Assembly (NCBI GenBank): GCA_050084985.1
Contig: JBITNC010000002.1
Span: forward strand, 33,294,001-33,358,000
Direction of reading: 5' to 3'
DNA: 64,000 bases
Source of the DNA: Nageia nagi
Taxonomy: Eukaryota > Pinophyta
In this document: positions 35,331 through 48,145 of the stretch, piece by piece
How the letters are laid out: each line of letters begins with the position of its first letter
Numbering within the stretch: the stretch's first letter is position 1
Notes under the pieces: generated by a model
What the model was told of the DNA's origin: nothing
What the model saw: the letters and a program-made list of their open reading frames with translations, nothing else
Databases searched by the model: none
Program-made: the position numbers and the translations under genes

Positions 35331-38288
35331 GTATGTTACATTTCTCTCTCTCTCTTATAGTTTTGAACCCCAAATGACTAGTTTTGCAGAAATCTCTATT
35401 TTATGTGTGTGAGAGAACAATAGAGACCATGTAAATATAAAAGCATTAGCAGACAAACACACTATCTAAGGGGAGAAGAAAACTTTTCATACTGTGATTT
35501 TGTTTGTATATGTCTGTAGATATCAGTATCTTTATATTTATGCATATACATATATATGTAAGCCTGTATAGGTAGGCAGAAACATCTATTCAGATAAACA
35601 CAAATATGTGTGTTTGTATAAGCACGAAAGGCATGTACACAAAGAAACATTCATGCACTTTCTGATTGAGTTTTTCTTTATTGGGCCACGGAGACCACTG
35701 CACACACTTACTTTCTGTCTCATATACATTTGCTTTTTCTCTCATACAAATATGCATTCACATCGCTACATTATCTGATACGATTATCTTTGTTGGAAGA
35801 CAGACCTCTGTTACAGGATTGAAGGTAAAAAGAACAGTGCATGCTCGTACCACATCTGGGTCAAAACAGAGGAGTACTTTGGGGATTAGGTCAGTTCTAG
35901 ATAAGCAAAACGGTAGCGCCAAGAGTAGAAACCATGATAGTAGTGCAAATAACAATGGCTTCAAGGATCCTGCTAGACTTGCCTTGGAAAGATTGTTTCT
36001 ACAGACACAGAGGCTTGAAGAGCAGATGACTTCGGCTTCAAGCAAAGGGAAAGATGACAAGTATGACCTTAATCTTGGAGAACTAGAATCAGACCTTCAA
36101 GCTGCGTTTGACAGCCTTGAAGAAGAAGGAAGAAGATCTTCAGGCTGCAGAGAGGGCTGTCGCATTGGACCGACGCGAGGTGGAATTTGCCAGAAAGGAT
36201 TTAGATAGACGTGAAAAGGAAATATTGGACACCCAAGTTGTGCAGGAAAGGCTGGAAAAAGAGTTGAATAATTATAGGCAAGATTATGTTGTTCAGGCTG
36301 AGGAGATTAAAGAAGCAAAACTTAGGCTTGAGGAAAGAGAGAGAGAAATCAGCAATATCCAAGTAGCATTGACTGAAAAGGAAGAGGAATTGGGAAGGTT
36401 GAGGACAGAACTGGCTAAAAAAGATGAAGAACTTGCTAAGGCTGGTGCTACACTTGCATCAAGAGATATGCTTATCAATAGAGCCAATGAGGTCATAGAA
36501 AGACAGCAGTCCGAGATTGCAGACCTTCAAAGAGTAGTGAAAGAAAGGGAGATTGAGTTAATGAAATTTGAGAAGAAAAGAAGAGAGGATGAAGAGAAGT
36601 TGAAGGTTGCCGAGGTCAATTTGGAAGATCGTGTCGTGGCATGGTTTATGGCTCAGCAGGAACTGAAAAAATTAACACAGGAGGTGTCCAAGTACAAAGG
36701 CAATTCTTTGGCATCAGAACAAGAATTGAAAAGAACAAGAAACCTTCTTGCAGAACTAAAGGAAGAATTAAAAAGTTCACAGAGGTCCATTGAATCATTT
36801 CGACAAAGGCTTCAGGCCCAAGATGGCCAACTTGAATCACAACAAGTAGAGCTCTCCAAACAAAAGAACAAAATTCAGTCGTATGAGACATGCTTGAGAC
36901 ATGCCCGCTTGGAAATTGAAAATGAAACAGTAAAATTGAGGCTTTCAGAGACTTGTTGCCAGGAGTTGGAGCAGCATTTGGCTCATGAGAGAAAAACTGT
37001 GGATCAATTGCAGAAAGAGTTGCAGCAAGAGAAATTTTTCTTAGATCGAGCTGTCGAAGAAGTAAGCTCTGTCAAAAAGGAATTAGAACAAAAGAATGCA
37101 GCTTTTAATGATGTTCAAACTATACTGGAGCTCAAAGAATCTGAGTTGGTTGCAGCTAGGCTTGAAATGCAACATCTGAAGTCTGATGTTGCATTTGTTC
37201 AACAAAACCTGACTGATAAAGATAAGGATCTTGAGGTTGCTAAACATAATTTGGAGGGATTGCATGAAGAGATTTCTCAGCTCAAGTACCTAATGAGGTC
37301 CAAAGAAGACCAACTTCTTAAAGCAACCCTCATGCTGAAAGACAAGGAGGATCAAATGAAGATGATGCAGTTCGACTTAGATGACAACAAGTTAAAGTTA
37401 TCAGAAGCTGCTTCTATTGTGGAACACATTGCAGATCTCACAAGAACACTGGTAGAATCTGCCAAAGAAGGTAAAGGTTTGACAGTAGATGAGGATTCCT
37501 TATTGATGCAAACCAACTGTGAACTGTTTGCAACAAATCGTGCATTGCTAGAAACTGAATTGCAGCTACAGCATATTCAGGATAAGTCAGTGGAAGATCT
37601 AAGGAAATGGAAGCAATCAGAATCTGAGCTTGAAGCTTTGAAAGAGTGTCTCAAGCAAAAGGAAAAAGAACTTTTGGAGGCCCATAGAGCCTTGGCTCTT
37701 AAAGATCAGGAAATTAAGAATGTTCTAAACCAATGGGAAATCAGGGAAAAAGAACTTAGTAAGATGCGAGAAGAGGTCATCGATGAGGCAAATGGTTTAA
37801 ATAGCTTACATAAGATTGTGCAGAAAAGAATAGGGAACAAAACGTTAGGGGAGTTGGCATTAGAGAAGCTTGAACTTGAGGCAGCCCATCTAGAAATTGA
37901 GGCTGCAATGAGCGCTCTAAGAAACCTTGCAGATTTGAGTCATAAGCTGCTTATAGAGGCAAAAACATCTCTTGATCTATCCACAGATAATGTTCTACTT
38001 CCCAATAATACAGTTGATGTGGAGGTTGAAATAGGTATGCAAAAAGGAGGGCCTTTGAAGACCAAGGAAGATCTTGGTGATTTGAAACAGAGATTGAATG
38101 AGAGAGATGCAACATTAAAGAACACAAAGAAGGCAGTTATAGAACTCTCAGCCCTTACAAAGCAGCTGATTGCCGAGGCAGGCATTATAAATTTTGAAAA
38201 CATCAACAAAGCGAATGGGGGAACAGACAATCATATTGCTACCAACAAAGAAATGATACCCAGTGAGCTGGAATCCCAAGCTATTTAG
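35253..38288 (+). CDS. MRC/PII1-like chloroplast coiled-coil protein (two exons, one frameshift)
   Basis: Homologue of Arabidopsis At4g32190 (MYOSIN-RESEMBLING CHLOROPLAST PROTEIN, also PROTEIN INVOLVED IN STARCH INITIATION 1), which acts in the plastid with starch synthase 4 to set granule number. Exon 1 (35253-35330) encodes MAYAVSYGTPFGNVLVKKGS, short, hydroxylated and basic as in a transit peptide, and ends at donor GAG/GTATGT. Exon 2 starts at 35804 (or 35816, same phase) and runs to TAG at 38286-38288. It begins with a basic Ser-rich part and DPARLALERLFLQTQRLEEQM, then about 600 residues of heptad coiled coil rich in Glu/Lys/Leu, and ends with a conserved tail (ELALEKLELEAAHLEIEAAM, then ALTKQLIAEAGI). 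Total is about 850 residues against roughly 780 in Arabidopsis. The frame changes once, at about 36107-36111: one surplus base, best placed at G36110. Everything else is open, so a sequencing error or a very young pseudogene are both possible. Family identity is confident; the plastid role is by homology. Confidence 0.85.
35331..35803 (+). other. Intron 1 of the MRC-like gene
   Basis: 473 bp, GT...AG, with a (CT)n run just after the donor (35341-35355), a (TA)-rich part near 35540 and a T-rich stretch before the acceptor. The acceptor could be CAG at 35803 or ACAG at 35815; both keep the frame and differ by four residues. Confidence 0.7.
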
Positions 38289-40179
38289 GTTTGGTACCTT
38301 GTAATATAGCTACATCATTAACTTCTATCCATTGGAGCTATATGCATCTTAAGAATTTTTAGGTTGCTGTCATGAATGAAAGTACTCTCACTCAACATGG
38401 AAATGCAGATTCTTCTTGTATTAATTTTCAAAGTGAGTATTGGCAGATCTTCTCAATTGGAGGGCTTTTGTGTTGCTGTTTATATTACTTGCACAAAATA
38501 CAGGTATAGATTTTTGGATTATTTCTAAGTTTCTAACATATCTCAAGATCTGACCGTCATGTTTCTACTTTGTAATCTACAACATGTGTATTATTCAATT
38601 GAGATCTTGTATCCTATATTTTGAGGATGCAAGTCTCAACCGTTTGTTCTTATTCTTTCATTGTCAATTATATTGTATTGTTTAGGTGTTTAGGTCGGGC
38701 TGTGATTGAAAAGAATATGGAGAGTATTTTCATAAATGGCTTTGTATGTTGTTTTTCAACTTGACGAATGAAATTATATTTTTGAGGTACTGCATGATTG
38801 TAAATGTGTCATGATATGTATACTTAATTTCACTACACAAAACTTATGTTTTTGTCTTAATATGAGAATTTTTCTTGCACATGTGCTTCTTAGCTCAGGT
38901 TTATCTTTCCAATTTCTGTTGCAGTGTATTATCAGTTTGTTCTTGATTCATATATTTTGCTTGAGAAGACTGTAAAAGTGACTTTTGCTGAACAGAAAAC
39001 CTAGATAGCAATTATTTCAACCTCTAGTCAGTTTCCTTACGTCTGGTTGCATTTGGATGCAACAGCTGTGTAAGAAGTTATATCTGTAAAAATGTATGTT
39101 CACTTGTTAGTGAACAGGTCAGTATTGAGATAAATTTTGAAATATGTCATCTCCCAGTCATGCATATTTCCTGCATTGAGAATTCATACTTATGTCAATA
39201 AAATTTACTAATCACTTGGTGAGACCTCAGTTATTGTGTTCAAACAGCATTGACCAAAGGAAGAACCTTTCAATAAGAATGGCCACATGCAATTCTTTGC
39301 TGTGGGAAGATTTTATTTATCTCCACGAGAATTTCTTAAAACAAAATGGGCCACTGGGTGATAACAGGAATTATATTCAGTCAATTATCTGTGTAGTTCA
39401 TGAAGGCACAGATTCAAATCTGTTTGAGCTCCCAGAATGCTAGATGATATAGGAAAGATGCTATGAAGTTCAGTTTCACTAAGAAGATCTCCCCTGGGCC
39501 TTTTATGCAGTTTTCAAGCCTGAAAACTCTTTCTTGTTTATGCACCACCAAGCTAATTAGGCTCGGTGGTCATCTATTTGCTGTAAGTCTTACCAGCTTG
39601 AAACAGATGCCGAGTACAATTATCAACCATCCTTTACCCAATTATTGATACTAGGGTGAATAAAGTGATCTTCCAATTGACTACGCTCAACTAAAGATGA
39701 GGAATGAATTGGAAATTAACACATTACAGACCAAAATGACTCTGATACTGTGTCCGTGCCACTTAAATCTTGTATGTTTGAAAATGATAATATATTTCCA
39801 ACAGGGACTATGATATTGTTTTTGTTCTAAATAAATCTTAAATAAATCTTGTGTGTTTTAAAATGAGAATATCTTTTCAATATCGCACCTACATTTTTTA
39901 ATTCAGTACTATTTTTCAAGAAGTCCAGCACGGCCTTTTTTGGATAGATCATAGATGTTATATTTTTTGAGGTTGTAGGATAAGCTGCCTTTGCAGTCAA
40001 TATTTCGTGCACATCTCCATAGTCAAAGCATGAAACCAACCATTAAAAACTTGGAGGGGAAATGATTGTCCTTATTGTCTAAAAATGTTCGACTCTGTGA
40101 TCTATGTCCTACAAGATGAAAATAAATTCTTACAATGTCTCCGCCAAAGTTATGTAAATCCATTAACTCCAAAGCAAAG
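38289..40179. other. 3' flank of the MRC-like gene and intergenic DNA
   Basis: The first several hundred bases are probably the 3' UTR (T-rich, with AATATAG and AATGAAA-type signals). The rest has no gene: the open frames at 39192-39443 and 39463-39648 have no family resemblance or splice support. No repeat element was recognised. Confidence 0.5.
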
Positions 40180-40382
40180 TGTTCTATTACATTCAAGAGA
40201 TGACAATAAATACATGAAAACGTAGTTATGGAACTTCCTCCATGGAAGTGCCCATTTGGCAACATTATGACTATTATTATCTTCTTAAATATTAATCTTA
40301 TACATTTATATTAATTTATTACCTAAAGTACTAAATCTACTAATGTTACAAATACATAATCCTAAAGATTATATTTCTAACA
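40180..40382 (-). repeat. 3' LTR of element E
   Basis: On the minus strand it begins TGTTAGAAATATAATC, and on the plus strand it starts with TGTTCTATTAC. It is followed by TTTCCCCCTTAA, the reverse of a polypurine tract. Confidence 0.85.
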
Positions 40383-40419
40383 TTTCCCCCTTAATACGAA
40401 GAGGTATTTGTAAGTTCAA

Positions 40420-41140
40420 GCATCTTTCTGAACTACTCGAACTTCTCTCTTCCAAGTGCCTTAGTGTAGATGTTTGTTGTTTGCTCATTAACGAAATAAT
40501 ATTTCAACTGAATTGTCTTGGCCTTTACATGAAGTTGGATTAAATGATCATGGAATTTAAAATTCTTGGCCAATTTTGTTGTAGAAGTATTGTCAACTAG
40601 ATTTGAAGTTGGATACACCTATTTCTCTTGCAAATACTCTAATATCTTTCTAAGCCACACAATCTCCTTTGTTGCCTTTGTAGCAGGCATATACTCTTCA
40701 TTTGTAGTGGAATCTTTTGGAATGGATTATTTATGTAACCTCCAAGAGATAGCTACCAATCCAAGACTCATGAAACTCCATTCTTCTTATCACTTTGAAT
40801 TTGAATATTTAATTAGTTTGAAGTCTCCTACCTTACAATATTTGAGCCGAAAGTCTTGAGTTCCTTTTAAATATCTAAGGACTCTTGTCCTTCACATGGT
40901 TTGTGCATAAATCGAGAAAAGATTCCAACTACAAATGAAATATCTGGTATAGTTGTGGTTAGACAAATGCAACTTCCTACAAGTTGTCTACTTTGTAGCA
41001 TCCTTAAATTTATTTCCTTTAATTGATTTCAACTTCAAATTTTGTTCCATTGGAATAGAAAGAGGTTTACAATCTTCCAAGCCAAATCTATTCAATTATT
41101 TTCCAATGTACTTTCTTTAGGAAACAAATATGTACTTTGA
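40420..41140 (-). pseudogene. Element E RNase H and RT C-terminus
   Basis: The 40433-40618 frame carries the RNase H end: IQLKYYFVNEQTTNIYTKAL resembles the usual tail that leads to DIFTKPL. The part around 40640-41130 matches other Copia RNase H only in short, frame-broken pieces. Confidence 0.7.
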
Positions 41141-41259
41141 TGTTTGATTTACTTTAACACCCAAGTAGTAGTGAAGATGCCCCATATTCATATCCTTTTC
41201 TCAAATCTTGTTTCACGGATTCAATGTACCCTTCATTGTTCCTTGTTATCAAAGATCAT

Positions 41260-41800
41260 CTACATACACTATAACATATACAACAATTTTGGCAACTTGC
41301 TTGACAAACAATTTTGCATCATCAAGACTAAAATGCTATGATCAGTAAGCTTTTCATACCACGTGCAATGAGCTTGCTTTAGGTCATTCAAAAACTTGAT
41401 AAGCTTGCATATCTTATATTCTTCACTTTTCATCGCAAATCGTTTTGGTTGTGTTATGTATACATTCTTTTTTAGATCACCATTCACAAATGCAATCTTC
41501 ACGTTCATTTGACGCACTTTCCATCCATACTAGATTGATATTGTCAACAAGGAATGAATTGTAGCTCACTTAGTTGTAGGAGCAAAAGTCTTATCATATT
41601 CAATACCTTTTTATGTGCAAAACCTTTAACCACAAGCCTTTCTTTATGGCTGTAAGTGAGCCATATGATTTGTACTTGTTTTTGTAGACCCAATTGTAAC
41701 CTATTGGTTTGGTTCCATGTGGAGGATCCACCAACTTCCAAGTCCCATTCTTGATGAAAGCATCATATTCTTTTTCCATACATCTTTCCACACATCATGC
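41260..41800 (-). pseudogene. Element E reverse transcriptase
   Basis: Overlapping open frames show MERCMEKEYDAFIKNGTWKL and GTKPIGYNWVYKNKYK (41600-41791), the Copia RT start, and MRQMNVKIAFVNGDLKKNVY with FAMKSEEYKICKLIKFLNDL (41269-41517), the later palm. The catalytic YVDD is not readable without frame change (near 41260). Confidence 0.8.
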
Positions 41801-42099
41801 AAAATAGATTCTTTAAAGGAAGTTGGTTCATACTTTGCAGAAAAACCCACTTCATAAGAATATTCCCTATCATTGACATAATCATCAATATCATCTAAAT
41901 TTTCTACCTCTCCATTTGCTTGTCTTGTTTGCTATGAACTCCTAATTCTTGTGTTCCCTACTCCATCAAGATGAACACTCTATAGTGTTTTTATGGCCCA
42001 TTTTAGAATTTTTTGTGAAGGTTCAGGTTGCTCTAATGGTTGAAGAGGTTTTACATTCCAATCAAACTCAACCTACCAAATCTTATTTATCACATCATC

Positions 42100-43060
42100 C
42101 AATTATTCATATGTTTCTAACTTTGATGAAATAAAAGAAATTGTAGGGGGTATTTGTGGTTCTTTTTCTTCAGGAAAAAGTGTAGATTCCAGAATTTGAT
42201 CCAATATAGGTCTCCTTCCTTCTAGATTTGGAATCTCATTGTCAACCTCAATATAACTTTTATCATAGGTGAACTTATCAAGGTGATTAAGTTGTTTAAT
42301 AATCACGTCACTCTCGAAACATTCAAGAAAAGTCACATCCCTTGCAAAGAAGAATTTCTTGTTTACCTCATCATATAGTTTATAACCTTTGGTAGTAAAG
42401 CATAATAAGTGGAACCAAAAAACCTTGAGATATCGAAGAGAAGGAATATGACCAAACCTCATTTCATAAGGAGTCTTATTATCAAGAGCATGTGTAGGAC
42501 ATCTATTTCTCAAATACACTACACACTGAATTGCATCACCCTAAAACATCAACTTTACATTCTTAAAAAATAACATTGCATTGACCATATTCAAAAGAGT
42601 TCTATTCATTCTCTTAGCAACACCATTATGATTTGGATTATAAAGAACAATGATTTTATGTTTGATTCCTTATTGACAAAGATAATTCTTGAATTCATTT
42701 GAAGTGTATTCACCCCCATTATCATAACAATGTGTGTCAATATCAAAGTTTGCTTCTTTTTTAATGTCAATATGAAATTCTTTAAACTTTTGAAATGCAT
42801 CAAACATGTTTTTCAAGAAATAAACCTAACACATCTTGGTATACTCATTGATAAGGGTTATGATATATTTATATTCAACAATAGGAGGTACATGTAAAGG
42901 AACCCACATATCAAAATGTATGAATTCAAGTTTTCTACATGCTCTCCATTTTGATTAACAAACATCTGCTTGTTGTGTTTGCTTAAGACACATGTCTCAT
43001 AGGGTTCTATGTTTCTAGGTATAGTGGACAAACAAGAAATTTCATTCTTCAATAAACAAA
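42100..43060 (-). pseudogene. Element E integrase
   Basis: 42103-42519 has the C-terminal integrase segment YLRNRCPTHALDNKTPYEMR and GHIPSLRYLKVF. The core (42606-43052) is degraded, with the second Asp region near 42700-42730 still suggesting DNGGEYTS-type sequence on the minus strand. Confidence 0.78.
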
Positions 43061-43217
43061 GATAATCAAATTTAGATGCTCAAATATAGCATGACATAAA
43101 AGACTTGATGACAATGTACCTTTTTCTTGATGAGTAAGATAGGCAAAATTCTTTGATCGTGCAAAACTTCGATAGAGATTTAATAGTTTTTCATCCTCCC
43201 CTCTAATCATTACAACT

Positions 43218-44330
43218 TTATGGTAAGAAAATTTCCTTTATCTCTACTTTGCCATCAAACATGTAAATATAATGCCCTTGTTGACAAATTAACACAAGAG
43301 ATAACAAGTTCCTCCATAATTTAGGAAGATAGAGAACATCTTGAAGAAGTCCATATGAAAATATTGGTAATTTGAGTCTCTCAGTACTAATATGCAAGGG
43401 TTTGACACTAAATCTATCAACAAAGTACACTGCTCCATCAATATTATCATTCAATTCTTTAAAAAAATCTCTACAAAAACTCATATGACATGTGGTACCA
43501 GTATTAAGTAACCAAGCATCTTCCCAAGATGCAAATGAAGTATTGAACACATTATCATCAATGCCAACATTACATTCAACAATAACAAAATGAGGAATCA
43601 AAGTTTTTACTCTTATCATCTTTATACTCCCTCTTATTATTTTTATTTTTGATTTTGTCCCATGGAGTTCAACAAGTTTTGGCATCATGTCCTTTCTTAT
43701 CATAATGAGTATAATTAAGATCATGCATCTCCCCTCTATCACCTTGATTAGATCTATCCCCTGTGCTTATGTTATTTCTATCACGACCACACTTGCTACT
43801 CTTTCCTCTAGAATAATCATAGGTTGGATTCCATCCTTTCTAAGCAACATAGTGTATCACCAATAGGGTCCATAATCTTCTTGCTGAATGTCTTCTCATG
43901 TTTCATAATTTTATCCATCAACGTATCGAGAGTGAGGGCCTTCAACTGTCCATTAACTTGAAGTGAATCAAGGTAATGGGAATATGTTGGGTAAAGACCT
44001 TTAATCAAGGTCACAAGAGTAATATCTATCTTCACACTTGTAGAATTTATTTCATATATAATGGCTCAAATTTTTGAAATCAACGCCATGGGATCATTAT
44101 CCTTCAACTCAAGGTTGAAAAGTTTCAATGTAACTGAATTAGGTTCAATTCTAAAAGGGATTCAAACAAGTTTTTTTAAATATTTTTCAATGCATGCCAT
44201 GCATCAATAATGGAGTTGATATATCAATTAAACTCTTCACTAACCGAAGCAACAATTAAAGCATTTCGTTTATTATTTTTATGATTCCAAACCACAAGCT
44301 CCTTGTAAGAAACCAAACTAGAAAATCCAA
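43218..44330 (-). pseudogene. Element E protease and gag
   Basis: 43218-43742 contains WLLNTGTTCHMS, the protease site with Asn instead of the catalytic Asp, followed by a recognisable Copia protease fold (VYFVDRFSVKPLHIS). 43817-44035 has LVTLIKGLYPTYSHYLDSL, TLDTLMDKIMKHEK, typical gag helical region. Gag can be followed in broken frames to about 44330 (VWNHKNNKRNALIVASVSEE). Confidence 0.78.
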
Positions 44331-46785
44331 AATTTATACCAACAAATGCAGATCTATTTAAACTTGAACCCTATATCTCATATCTAAAATCTACTAATAA
44401 GAATTAACCATAAATGTATACAAATTTGCAGATCTGCCCACACAAACATTAATTTATTGGAAAATGGAAATACAAACTAGATCATTGAGAGTATCAAAAA
44501 ATATACCCAGAATACAAAATATGTGATACAAAGGCTAGACAGCTAGCTATAGTAGCCAAATCTAAACTACTATGCTCACAATGGTCTCCGAAAAATGCAA
44601 AACAGAATGCTTAGGACTAGACGTTCATGTCTAAAGGGTAGATTTGATCCAAAATGCATAAAATGATCTCCAAAAAATAGGACGACTAACTTTGGATCAA
44701 ATTTGGATGTGCAAAGTGGCTGAAAGTTCTCCTCCAAGATGGACGTTACCCTTATATGACTAGATTTGGATGTTAGAAGTTGCCAAAAATTATGCTGAGG
44801 GTGTCTAGGTATGAATGACACCTCAAAGGCCCCAAAAATGATTTTTGTTTGTGCAAAAAGATCTCCTAAAGTTGGATTCTCCACCCTAAGGATCAAATCT
44901 AAACTTTCAATGTTGATGGATGTTACTAAAATACTCCCAAGTCTTGGATCTCACACTCTAGTGTTCCATACCCTCGTATCTAGGTGTCATAATGTTGTTG
45001 AAACTCAAATGTAAACCTTGAATAGGTTTACCACAAAAAAATTTAATGTTTTATCCTCAAGTTAATCACCTAGATGTTGGCCTTCCTCTAAAGTGCCCAC
45101 TTCTATAGTTGGTCTTCTACAAGAGGCAAAGACGATTGTTGCTGCAACAATATTCTCCAAGACAAATTGGAATGGATTAGTCACAAGAATATCAAAAAAT
45201 GATGTCTTTCTCACCCTTATAGATGTATTTTAGGGTTACAATCTTCTCCCCAAATCTAATGCTCCACATTAGGGGATTAATCTCCTCCCTTGGATGCCAA
45301 CGCCCCACTTGGAAGGGTCCCATAATTACTTAAAAAGTTATTAAGCACATGCTAAATAGCCCAATGCTCACTTAACACTTATTTTCTTTATTTCTATCTC
45401 ATTTACTTTATTTGAAATAAAACATAACAACACCTTCTAAACACAATAAAACACACTTAAACAATATTTACAATACTAGATAAAGATGGGGACATTACAC
45501 TTAAAATTAGTTCTTCTAGTAGGTGTATTATCTCCATCACATACATCCTCCCAAAAATTATTGAAAATGAGAGTGTTTAATTTTTCTGGAACACTTTAGC
45601 CAATTTCCTTTACCATTTAAAACAACTTCAATAATAAACATAAGTGAATGCATTTTCATAAAATAACTATCAAATTTCAAAAATGTCTTCAAATTTATTT
45701 GCTCTTAAAATTTTCATAAAGCTTCTTTAGAATTTTACTGATTAAATATGAACACCATCATCCTCAATCTGATTTTAAATATAAGTCTTCAAAATTCTAA
45801 ATCCAATAAAAAAATATCACCAAAAAGAGATGTATTTTGCAAGATATGGACAAAATATGATTAAAAGTCCTAAAAATTTTCAAAATGCCAACCTTATGTG
45901 TAGGTAACCAATATTTACTTTATAAAATGATATGATGTAATTCTCAAAATATGATTTTTGTAAAATGATACCATAATTGTGCAATTAACTAGATAAACTA
46001 AGTTGATGGTTCAAAAAGTGAGATGGCGGTCAAAGGTAGGTTTCCACAATGTTTCTACAATTGTCTTAAAAAGTAATATAGGTCAAAGTTTACGTAGGAT
46101 ACAATCCACTTGAGAAAGTAAGTGAGATAGATCAACGAAGGACAATCCACCACAGAAGCCAAGTTTGAATTCTAAGGGTTGAGTGGGGCACATAATACAT
46201 CATATGGGCTATCACAAAACACCACCATGAAATTCCAATTTGAAAAAAATTCCAATGCCTTTATCTCACTTAGCAACTTCTCCATGAAATACACTGGTAG
46301 GGAACATAACCAACATCGAATGGGTTGATAAAATTGATTCATGAAAGTTTAATACACCACAAATTGGTAAGGAATTTTTGAATTTTGTTGTATTCAAACA
46401 AAAGTCCACATCCACATAGGTGTCAACAAACTTCACGTGGCCTCCTGAAAATCATAGTTACAGTTGCTTAAAACCTACACATTGAAACTTTGTTTGCCCA
46501 TTTCTACCACCATCAGACATCAAATCTCACAACTCAATATACAAAATCAAATAAGAGGTTAATGGGTATTTGAAAAAGGACGTAGAATATGGTTTTATTG
46601 AACAAATTTTGAGTAGATAAAGAGCAACATTTTTGGATTAAAATGGATAGAATTTTTCTTAATGCTATCATGGAGTTATCATAGTTAAATCTTTACACAG
46701 ATTTTTTTTTTCACCACACCAATCATCTGTAACTAATAGTTTGTGGGAGAGATAAAAAAACTGTAAAACCTTTCTCTAATACTAA
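44331..46785 (-). other. Leader of element E with possible nested LTR fragment
   Basis: No coding signal. The sequence ending at 45499 reads, on the minus strand, TGTAATGTCCCCATC, a typical LTR start, so the ~1 kb to its left could be part of another LTR; the opposite end is not identified. The remainder is unique AT-rich DNA. A degraded PBS (TAGTATTAGAG on the minus strand) lies beside the LTR at about 46773-46785. Confidence 0.45.
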
Positions 46786-46990
46786 TGCAAATCCATTACA
46801 TCCAAGAGATGAGAATAAGTACATGAAAAAATAATTATGGAACTTCCTCCACATAAGTGTCCATTTAGCAATTTTATGACTATTATTATTTTCCTACGTA
46901 TTACTTATACACACCCTATATTAATTTATTACCTGAAGTAATAAATCTACTAATGTTACAAATACATAATCCTAAGGATTATGTTTTTGA
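46786..46990 (-). repeat. 5' LTR of element E
   Basis: Aligns with 40180-40382, e.g. TAATGTTACAAATACATAAT near 46953-46972. The right end is diverged (the expected TCTAACA reads TTTTTGA). Confidence 0.82.
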
Positions 46991-47646
46991 AAAGCACGAT
47001 AACAAATATTTAAGGGATGAATGAAATAGCAATTTTTAAATTTCACATTATAGGGGTCAAATGAAAACACTTGATTATTCCCATAAATTTACATGTATTT
47101 CATGGCATCAATTATTCATCTTCTAACATCAAGTTATACAAGGGAAGAACTTCCCACACATCATTCCTTGACATGTATGAATTCGCTTTAGAATAATAAG
47201 AGATTGTCTTGCTTTTGTGTTTGGTTTGATATCCCAACCACCTTGTTGGTGATTTCTAAGAAGAATTTGCATTTATTTTATGTTATGCCATGGTAAATGA
47301 GAAGTATTCTACTTTCATTGTTTTGAAAAATAAAATCATTACACACATATAGGTTTTAGACAAACCTAGAAATAGATTGTGCTAAAAATAAACTTAAGTT
47401 GCATGATCACAACTTGTTACAATCCAATTCAAAAATAAACTAATACATGCTAAATCTACCCTATCATACTAGGAGATAACTGGGTGAAATATCAACCTAA
47501 AATAACATCTAGACTAAATTCAAAGATAAAAAATGTAGTCCCATGTATGCCAAAATTATCCCATCAAGCTTTGTTTGTAGGTGTAGTTTGACTGGTACAA
47601 AGGGTGAGATGCAGTGTGCTTGATAGATAGGTTTCTAGGTGCAGTG
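46991..47646. other. Spacer between elements E and F
   Basis: About 650 bp of AT-rich DNA with no gene or recognised repeat. Confidence 0.5.
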
Positions 47647-48145
47647 TGAGAGAATTGAACTATAACATGAACAACTCTAAACTCCCAAGATCACAAGAAA
47701 GCTCAAAAATCACATATAATAAAGACACAAATCAATCTCACTAAGATAACCCAAGATGTAAGCAATTCCTTCAACTAAGAGTACATCCACTAACTAGATC
47801 TCACTTCATTCACAATATGAACTCTTACAAACTTTCTAACCTCAACTCCTAAACACCATCCACTAGCATAATTTTACTTCAAAAATTGGTGTGTAATCAC
47901 AAAAAGGGAGCCTTTTATTTATAGGCCAAAATCCCTCTTTGGATCACCCTTTGACCCAATGTACAAAAGCATGACATGCACATCCTTTTACCTAAGGGGC
48001 ATGCTCATGAAATGGAGTGTAGAACAAGTTACATTATCATATTCACTTAAATACTTAAGGTATCAAATGATACCCTTAAGTATTAGTGACCTTACATAGA
48101 AGATTATTACATAACCTTTACAATAATGCATTATACATGCCAACA
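47647..48145 (-). repeat. 3' LTR of element F
   Basis: 499 bp, TGAGAGAATTG...TGCCAACA, aligned to the LTRs of A and D. The reverse TATA region is TTTATTTATAG at 47914-47924, and the U3 palindrome is at about 48043-48092. Confidence 0.9.

Larger units (their letters stand above)
40180..46990 (-). mobile_element. Ty1/Copia element E, a different lineage
   Basis: Minus-strand element bounded by two ~200-bp LTRs that align well along their length (40180-40382 and 46786-46990). PPT (reverse) at 40383-40394; PBS-like sequence beside the right LTR. Order from right to left is gag (about 44330-43620), protease (43620-43400), integrase (about 43060-42100), RT and RNase H (about 41800-40420). The sequence and short LTRs separate it from elements A-D and F. 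It is heavily decayed. The terminal duplication is not clear: CAAAG left, an A-rich word right. Confidence 0.88.

Noticed and set aside
35666-35803. Use of ATG at 35666 as the start of the MRC-like gene
   Set aside because: The residues encoded from there (hydrophobic, His/Thr-rich) lie in the intron; a strong donor at 35330 and acceptors at 35803/35815 give a better start at 35253.
36293-36496. Minus-strand Ser-rich frame within the coiled-coil gene, and similar ones at 35758-36060 and 37940-38230
   Set aside because: Antisense of Glu/Lys/Leu-rich coding sequence.
39192-39648. Small plus-strand frames downstream of the MRC-like gene
   Set aside because: No splice sites, family resemblance or codon pattern; treated as intergenic.
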